The notes below the pieces were generated by a model, which was not told the origin of the DNA, made no database searches, and was given only the letters and a program-made list of their open reading frames with translations. Source: Dipetalonema caudispina (lineage: Eukaryota > Nematoda > Chromadorea > Rhabditida > Onchocercidae). From it: a DNA stretch of 64,000 nt. The stretch spans positions 124,001-188,000 of the forward strand of contig JABVXV010000091.1 of the NCBI GenBank assembly GCA_013365325.1, in the 5' to 3' direction. Shown in pieces: positions 57,001 through 64,000 of this stretch (position 1 is its first letter; the number at the start of each line of letters is the position of its first letter). A program made the position numbers and the translations under genes.

Positions 57001-60000
57001 CCGGTGGAAATCGTGGGCCCACTTCTCGTTCCCTACATAGTAACACTTGCGCTACACATATTCACTTTTCGCAACATTACTATATTACTCACTACACACC
57101 TCTATCTGTTTAGATGTTAACTTCTTAATTCACAAAATAGTCATATGTTCAATTTAAGCCAATAACGATAACAATGATCGCCGCATAGCACTTTCACAGC
57201 AGTACTTTAACAGTACGCGGTACTGCCCCTTCATACCATACTATGATCATTTTGGCTTTCTGGGCAACACAGATCTTGGAATTTATTAAACGTTAGGGCA
57301 GATGAAAGTTTCCAAACAGTTTCGTATAGTCTCATAAGAAGCGCCCTGAACGACAAACTCCCTTATATTTACAGCTATCCCAATTTCTGTATCACGCAAT
57401 AGCCAAAATATGTCCGCACTACAATTCCTTTTATTCGAAATTTTCAGCTTTATTAATTATTGTCACCTACTGGATACAGCTAAGTCAAAGCGATCAGATT
57501 TAAGAAATGTGTATGTTAAGACATGATGCAATTTCAATGTTCTATGAAATATGAACCATCTGATCCAATTGAGAATGACCGCTTTGTCATAGCTGCAGTC
57601 CATTTCCCTCCCACCACCCTTCTTCCAACCAATTATGACATTTTATCATTCCTCTACATTGCACGCATCACTCAAACACAATCGAACCGCACTCCTTCGC
57701 CCCATCTCAAAGTGTGGAAACAATTTTGATAAGTCGCTAATAACTTGAAATTAAGGGGTTCAAACATCATTGTGAAGCCTGAAATAACCATATTAAAACA
57801 ATAACAAAATTTCCCACACCACTGCATTATATAAAGTAAATAAACATAGTAGAGAACAGTTTTTACTGTTAAAAGTACCATCGTAGGAATAATCTAACCG
57901 ACCACCACTAACAATGGGTAAAATCACACTTCGATTTTATTCATTTCATTTCAGAAGCTTAAAAAGCGTAGGCGACAACCTACAAATTATTTCGACGAGC
58001 TTACTAACCATAAAAACTTCTATAGCTGTTTTTCAGCAAGAGTATAAATCACTTGATATCTACTACCACCACAGATCAACTGTAGATGGATAAAGGTTGG
58101 TATAAAAAACATTTCCGAAAGTTCTATTCAAAAACCAGCTGATTTTTTTTATAACTTCTTTCCCAACATAATGGGAAGCGGTGAAAGGCCTCTTATCAAA
58201 CTATTCTTATTTCCTCTGAGTCATGCCTAAATACTAGTGTTGCACTGAATATGCAAAAAGAACTTATTGTAACAGAATATCTGTGCAAATCAAAGGCACT
58301 TCAGGCTTTGAGGAAATTTAAACACATTTCTCGGTCAGTATTAACAAAAATTTTCCAATTGTTTGTTTTGCGTAAGACTAAAAGAAACCGAAATTACAAT
58401 CCTTTACAAACTCTTGGAACAGAGATATAGCTGACTCAGTTTCAACAGTTCCAATCGTTGCTTAAATTTACGAATGGAAACAATCCATTTGAAAAACGAT
58501 ACAGTGGTGGGTAACAAATCACTAGCTTTCTGACTATTCAATGCAGTGCTGCTAATTGAGTGTTAAATACGTCTGAGCATCAGACCTTGAAAGAGGATTA
58601 CGACACCAGTCGTCTGTGTACTCCTTTTTTAAACTCTTCACTGCTTAAGCTACAACGAAAACAAGAATCCATTTCGAGTAAGAAATATCTTATAAGAAAC
58701 TTATTGTTTTCGAAAATTTCTTAAAAAATACATGATTAATTCTAAGAGATGAAACCAAACTACCAGCAAGATGGTTAAAACAACAAAAAGTGAACAATTT
58801 CCTCTGAGCGTACGATTTTTAAAAAACCCATACACCTTGACGCTTTTCTCCAGAAAAAAAAGTAGTCCTCTATCTTTCATAACTTATCAATGCATTGAAA
58901 CTGATCAATTATTATTTATATTCAAAATACAAAAAGTTTTTCGTATTAAATATCAGCCATCTGATATCTAGCTTGGTCCACTTCCTAATTTTTCAACCAC
59001 AACTTCCGTTACCGTTTCTTTGGAAACAGTGACAACAATGAGCTCAAATGAAACGATATAAACCCCACTGAACTTAAACATTCCTTCCAATCAGAATTCA
59101 AGATGACTGCTCTGAAATGAAGATTATGCACAACTGTGACTTGCTTAAAGCTCAAATCCTTTCATTTCAACAGAAACAAATGCAGAATAGATGGTGTATA
59201 TATTTAAGCCCATTCAAGAAAACCATAAGTTCACAAATTTAGCTTAAATTGAATAAATAAATATCCAATCCTTTGTTGAGTAGTCGATTACGATAATAAG
59301 CATAATAGCGTATTTGGTTAAACAGTACCAAATCCTACACAATCAATCACCTTTCTAATCCTTTCCACAACAATTTCATCCTTATGCAAAGCACACAAAA
59401 GAAGTCCAATTTTACCATTCATAAAAATACGAAGTCCAAGTCCAATTGCCATCTTACGATTGAAACAATACAAAAAAAAGCAATTCACAAACCAACTTAT
59501 TGGTTTGTTCATTGGAAACAGATTGCAATGACTCAAATTCTCTGGAAGTTATTAAGTACACGACACGAAGAAATCTATAAGAAAGCCACATATATGCATA
59601 TCTTCATGATTCAGAGCAGCACCACTATTGTGTAACGTCGAAACGATCAAGCAATTAATTACTGAAACTGGCCTGAAGCAAAACTAAGAAATGAGAAAGA
59701 GTACTTTTGAAGCATTGCACTGCGCTGTATCATACGTTCGGCGAGACCATCGTCTTCATCACGCGGCTCCAACATCTCCACAACTAACGGTTTCGGACTT
59801 CTGTAAAGCATTCTCATAAACTTTCCCATTAATAATACGTATTTCTCCAAAACAATGGTTTGAAGTTAATCAAACTGAACAATGACACCATAAAGAGCTT
59901 ACAGTACTCCAAAAGAATGTTTTGCTTACTCTCAGATTCCGAAATGCCACCGTACATCAAAACAAGCAATTTCCTGAATACATGAATAGAGGATAAACTT

Positions 60001-61424
60001 ACGCCGTCAATAAGAATACTTTTTCTCGTATCTGATGAAGTGCCTCATTAGCCGATGGCTTACGTTCGAATTCCACAATGCCTTCCCCAGTAGGCTTGCC
60101 CTTTTCGTCAACTATATGAACTGCTCGTTCTACTTCACCAAATGCCGAAAATGCATGATAAAGCATTTCATTCGATACAGTTGGTGAAAGTTCTTTTACT
60201 CTCAGAGCTGCACCGTGAACCGCAAATCGTACACGAACTGGACGACCATGTATTATTTTGCCATCAATAGCTTCCTTTGCACTTTCTGCATGAGCACGTG
60301 TATCCTGAAGATTTTGAGGATATACAGTACACTTTGCACAATACAGAATGAAGTGGATGAGTAAAGTCAAAACGGAGCCTACGTTGATGTTAACAAATAA
60401 GGAGAACCAACCAATCGTAAGAAAGCAAATCCTTTGCCACTCAGATAGCATTCTGCGATATCGCCATGAGGTGCGAAAAGTTCCTTAAGCTCTTGCTCCT
60501 TCAAATCATTCGGCAAATTGCCAACAAATAAACGGCATCGACCAGTAAACTTTTTCTTCGGTAAATCACTCATCAGATCGGTTTCACTGAACGCTTGCCC
60601 AGAAAGAACATTCATTGAAGACATCATATTCATTGGTCCTCGACCACTACCGCCACCACCACCACCTGGCCCCATTCCCATTCCACGAGACACTTGTCCA
60701 CCAGATGGTCCTCCTATATTACTCGACGAATTGCTGTACTGATATTCGCTCGATCGGTGATGATGCCTTAACACTGCTGCCATTAAAATATGTAATTTCC
60801 ACAACTTACCCAATGTTCTGATCTTTGTAGTTTTGAATGATTTTGCGCGAATCGTGGTATACTTAAGACTAGCAATTCTTAGTGAGGTTTTTTCAATAGA
60901 GAAAGAAATAGGTCTAGGTGATGAGAAAGTGATAACAAAAGACGAAGAGAAAGAAAGTGGAGATAGGAGTCATTATGGCTAAACATGTCCATATTAAAAT
61001 CTCTTAAATGCTCTGCACCGGAAGTTTCGAAATCCATTATATGGGTCCTAATATACCCAAGGTCTACCAAAACTAATATCATATGAAGGGAAGACGGACA
61101 TAAATAAAAGACAATAATTATTTCCAAAGGTGAAGATCCTAAACATGAAGACATGTGTCCCAGACTCTCTGTTGTATTATGCTTTTACGTAGATTTAAAC
61201 ACAAGCATAGTAATGCAACAGGTCAAATATGCTCAACAGTGATGTAGTAAAAAAGGAATAAACCTTTCGTTGGAAGATGTTCGAGCATTACGATCACGTT
61301 CATTCCTCTCTATTCGTTCTTCCTTTATAGTATTACGTGGACTTGCGTTGCTACCACTAGTTGGCCTTCCACTACTTACACTATTCCGTTTTATATCACC
61401 ATCATTACGTCCTCGATCACTCAT
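54046..61424 (-). CDS. NONO: NONO/DBHS-family RNA-binding protein
   Basis: This is a nuclear RNA- and DNA-binding protein of the NONO-SFPQ-PSPC1 family, which dimerises through a coiled coil. The first exon (61264-61424) starts MSDRGRNDGDIKRN, just after TTTATAG. The next (about 60400-60770) is Ser/Gly-rich, then RRM1 begins with CRLFVGNLPNDLKEQELKEL (RNP2) and ends with GKGFAFLRL (RNP1). Exon 60002-60306 gives AIDGKIIHGRPVRVRFA and RRM2 (ALRVKELSPTVSNEMLYHAF ... GEGIVEFERK). Exon 59706-59801 starts the NOPS segment (PLVVEMLEPRDEDDG), and 56836-57035 continues it (REVGPRFPPANSFEYVFGLK) into the charged coiled coil. Later exons (about 55175-55378, 54754-54920, 54470-54553 and 54046-54222) encode the end of the coil, then Gly/Pro-rich sequence ending PAEKRIRR. 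The gene has two large introns (57036-59705 and about 55379-56835). Exons 1 and 2 join best at an acceptor within TGTTAAG, a weak choice. Confidence 0.92.
57036..59705 (-). other. 2.7-kb intron of NONO
   Basis: The coding frame joins SAMLQ (exon ending at 59706) to KEREVGPRF (exon beginning at 57035), and the family alignment is continuous, so this stretch is intron. The short frames within it show no domain or family resemblance. Confidence 0.75.
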
Positions 61425-62129
61425 TCTCCTATAAATATCCAATTATCGATCACATCAACCACTTCACCTCATCTGACCCCAACACCTTACCTTCACCCTC
61501 ATCCTACAACTCTTCAATGACCAACAACTAATCAATATATCAGAAAATAGTTTCAGAACACAGAATTTTCAACTATCGCATATAATAGCTCTAAATCGTG
61601 TTATTGGTCATTTGGAGAGTTAGTGTAAGCTAAGTTAATTTTCTCACTGCTTAGTCGTTACATGATGGAAATTTTCAGATCGAAGACGAGTAGGTTTGCA
61701 TGACTGATCGACTCATCGACGAAGTATCGGCAGAAATATTCAGCAGTGACGCGTCGTACTATTTTCTTCTCCTTCCAAGCTTAATCCCAGGTTTACTTTT
61801 AAAGAACCATTTAATAAGTACCAATTTTCTGTGTATATTTTGTACTGTTGTTAAAAATGCTTATTCATCAATGATGCCCATGAACTAATCATATTTGAAT
61901 TTTTGAGCAGCTCTATGATGAACCGTGAAAGGTACTCGTACTCCTACTAGTTGCCCTAATCTTTTCCACATAGGAGTTGGAAAAGTTGGAATTTCTAATA
62001 ATAAAATAATTGATCAGTTCAAAAAGATATCAAAAAAAAAAAAGAAAAATGGAATTTCAGCTGTACTAATTTTCAATCTTCTTATTTGGTTTGGCTTCGA
62101 GTTTTTTATCAACAATTAGTAAATATCAA
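61425..62129. other. Divergent promoter region between NONO and ABCF3
   Basis: About 700 bases separate the divergent starts of NONO (-) and ABCF3 (+), so both promoters must lie here or in adjacent introns. The open frames at 61700-61888 and 61925-62119 are short and resemble nothing. No motif is claimed. Confidence 0.5.
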
Positions 62130-64000
62130 ATGACAATATCGGCATATCTCACATCAACCTTTCCTGATCTTCCTATTGAAGTCAAAGATTATGTTGAAGG
62201 TATCTCTTATCATTCCAGTCAGTAACTTCAAAAATTGTCTGAGAAAGATCTTTTTTTGTATCTGTTTATTTCACAAAATAAATATATTGTGCTTACAGCA
62301 GTTTTAAGAGAAAATGCTGATGACTTACTGTCGAAAGAAGATGTTGTCGAGGCTGTTGGTGTGCACATACAAAGTTCTATAGAAGGACTTAGCGATGAGG
62401 CTATTGAGCTTGTTTGTGAAAAGCTTGCTCTATTGCTTCATAATGGGTAAGCTTTTTATGCGATAGACCTATTCCGGGTGCTTAAATTATCATTTTGTAG
62501 CACACGAATATCTTTCAAATCTAATAGTGAATTTCCAGAAAAAATGTCATTAACCGATCAAATGAAATTGGCCAGCGGCGTCTTGAACAAACTGTTGATA
62601 TAAGTGCCCAACATTTCGATTCAGAGGATGTTACAAGTATATGGAAAGTTAGTACACGGGATACACTTTCGGTAAGTTGCATCAGTTATTGACTTCACAA
62701 AGATTGGAAACAGAGCAGTTATGAAAGTCATGATAGTGAAATGTATTGCAGCAAGTAGATAAGAAGAAACTTGAAAAGGCTGAAACACGTGCATTAGAAA
62801 AGGCCACAAAACGTGAAGTTGGTGATGGCCCAAAAACACAGAAAAGAAGACCAGCTGATCTTGTAGCTACAGCTTCACAGACAACAAGTCGTCGTGATGG
62901 AAAAGCTGATGGATCTGGAGGTGGAAGTATGATGGATGTACACCTTAATAGTGTTGATATATCAATAGGATCTAAGTAAGTTATAGCTTTCGAAAACTTG
63001 AGGAAGTTATTCGGTATCCAAATTTTTTGGATAACTCGTTAATTGAAATCCAACAGTTCCTGCTTTACTGCCTTTGTTTTTCCTTCAAAGATATACATAC
63101 AGCGATTTCTTTAATTTTACAGGCAGTTACTATGTAGTGCTGATGTTGTTTTAACTTATGGTCGACGTTACGGCCTGGTTGGTCGAAATGGAGCGGGAAA
63201 GTCTACTTTTCTAAAAATGATTTCTTCGTAAGACTTAGAGTGAAATATTCGAAACTTTCGTTTTTTACACAGCACTTATGCGGCCATTGATACAACCGGC
63301 AAAGAGCTGGACAGTTTGTAGAATGTTTACGCTTTACTTAACTAGCATATGCTGCGCATAAAGCATAATGTAGCGTTTATATCTTTGTTTCAGGAAACAG
63401 CTAAAGATTCCTTCTAATATCAGCATGTTAAGTGTTGAACAGGAGGTGGAAGGCGATGATACAGAAGTACAACAATCTGTGTTGCAAAGCGATACTCGAA
63501 GGATGGCATTGTTACGCCACGAAGAAAAACTACAGAGACTTCTTAAAGAGTAAGTTTTGTTGGCGTCACATCCATTCATTACATAGCAAGGTGAATAAGA
63601 AACGGGGCATCTCAGTAAATTTTGACTATTTTCCATTCGCACCTTTCTTGATATTAGTTCCAAAATTTTAGAATAAATCTAGAGAACTGCCAAATGCTGT
63701 TCTGAGAAGTTTAGAGACTAGTTTTTGTTTCAGATCTCCTAACGATGAGGATAAAGAAAAATATAGTACTGAATTAGGGAAAATTTATGCAGAAATGGAA
63801 GAAGCCCAAATGGACAGGGCACCTGCACGTGCTGCTTCAATACTTTTTGGACTTGGTTTTACGCCGGAAGAGCAAAAACAGCCTACAAGGTACTTTTTGT
63901 TCTTAATTATTTCTTAGATTATTTCCAGTTAGTCTGCTGGGAAAGCTTTATTGGCAAATTTTCATTCCTTATCTTTTTCTATTTATGAATTGAAGATTTC
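62130..64000 (+). CDS. ABCF3: ABCF3-type ABC ATPase (partial, 5' end)
   Basis: This is a soluble twin-ATPase of the ABCF/GCN20 class, linked to translation and stress control and not to membrane transport. The gene runs off the right edge. Exons are 62130-62199, 62299-62446, 62539-62671, 62752-62975, 63123-63227, 63394-63549 and 63734-63889. The start is MTISAYLTSTFPDLPIEVKD, matching the short helical N-terminus of ABCF3. Then come VLRENADDLLSKEDVVEAVG, a basic linker (KKLEKAETRALEKATKREV) and the first ATPase domain. Its Walker A motif is GRNGAGKST after YGRRYGLV. Next come IPSNISMLSVEQEVEGDDT and RAPARAASILFGLGFTPEEQ. The ABC signature, Walker B and the second ATPase domain lie beyond the window. 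The spacing of YGRRYGLVGRNG and QEVEGDDT identifies ABCF3 rather than ABCF1 or ABCF2. Confidence 0.93.

Overview
This is a nuclear segment from a nematode, most probably a filarial or other spirurid worm. The evidence is strong A+T richness, many short introns with TTTCAG-type acceptors, start codons lying just after splice-acceptor-like sequence (compatible with trans-splicing), and invertebrate-type proteins. The proteins include a BRC-1-type BRCA1 whose exon texture resembles that of Caenorhabditis, and a nematode-style TGF-beta ligand. I cannot name the species from sequence alone. Nearly every gene is split, so the calls below come from joining exons by reading frame, splice sites and family alignment. 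For the degenerate synthetase, BRCA1, the TGF-beta ligand and the start of ABCF3, the exon phases were checked one by one.

Layout. 198-512 (+) is the mitochondrial ATP synthase c subunit. 949-3210 (-) is a shortened, catalytically stripped acetyl-CoA synthetase-like protein, followed at 4385-9512 (-) by a full acetyl-CoA synthetase; the pair looks like an old tandem duplication. 9513-16330 is gene-poor and holds a decayed mariner transposase around 14.1-14.9 kb. 16331-20867 (+) is a BRCA1/BRC-1 orthologue with an N-terminal RING and C-terminal tandem BRCT repeats. 21932-27375 (-) is a secreted TGF-beta superfamily ligand with a 4.1-kb intron. 28835-39790 (-) is TRAPPC11, also with one large intron of about 3.4 kb. 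43355-47145 (-) is the CDK5RAP1 tRNA methylthiotransferase with a mitochondrial-type leader. 47416-53243 (-) is a DHX35-type DEAH helicase. 54046-61424 (-) is NONO, a DBHS RNA-binding protein. From 62130 to the right edge (+) is the start of ABCF3.

The genes are mostly housekeeping functions: energy metabolism, acetyl-CoA supply, tRNA modification, RNA processing, vesicle tethering and translation. There is also one DNA-repair ubiquitin ligase and one developmental or host-interaction signal (the TGF-beta ligand). No CRISPR array, rRNA, convincing tRNA or intact mobile element was found. I see no wholly new multi-gene system. The most unusual item is the intact-frame synthetase paralogue that has lost its nucleotide-binding loop and its whole C-terminal half.
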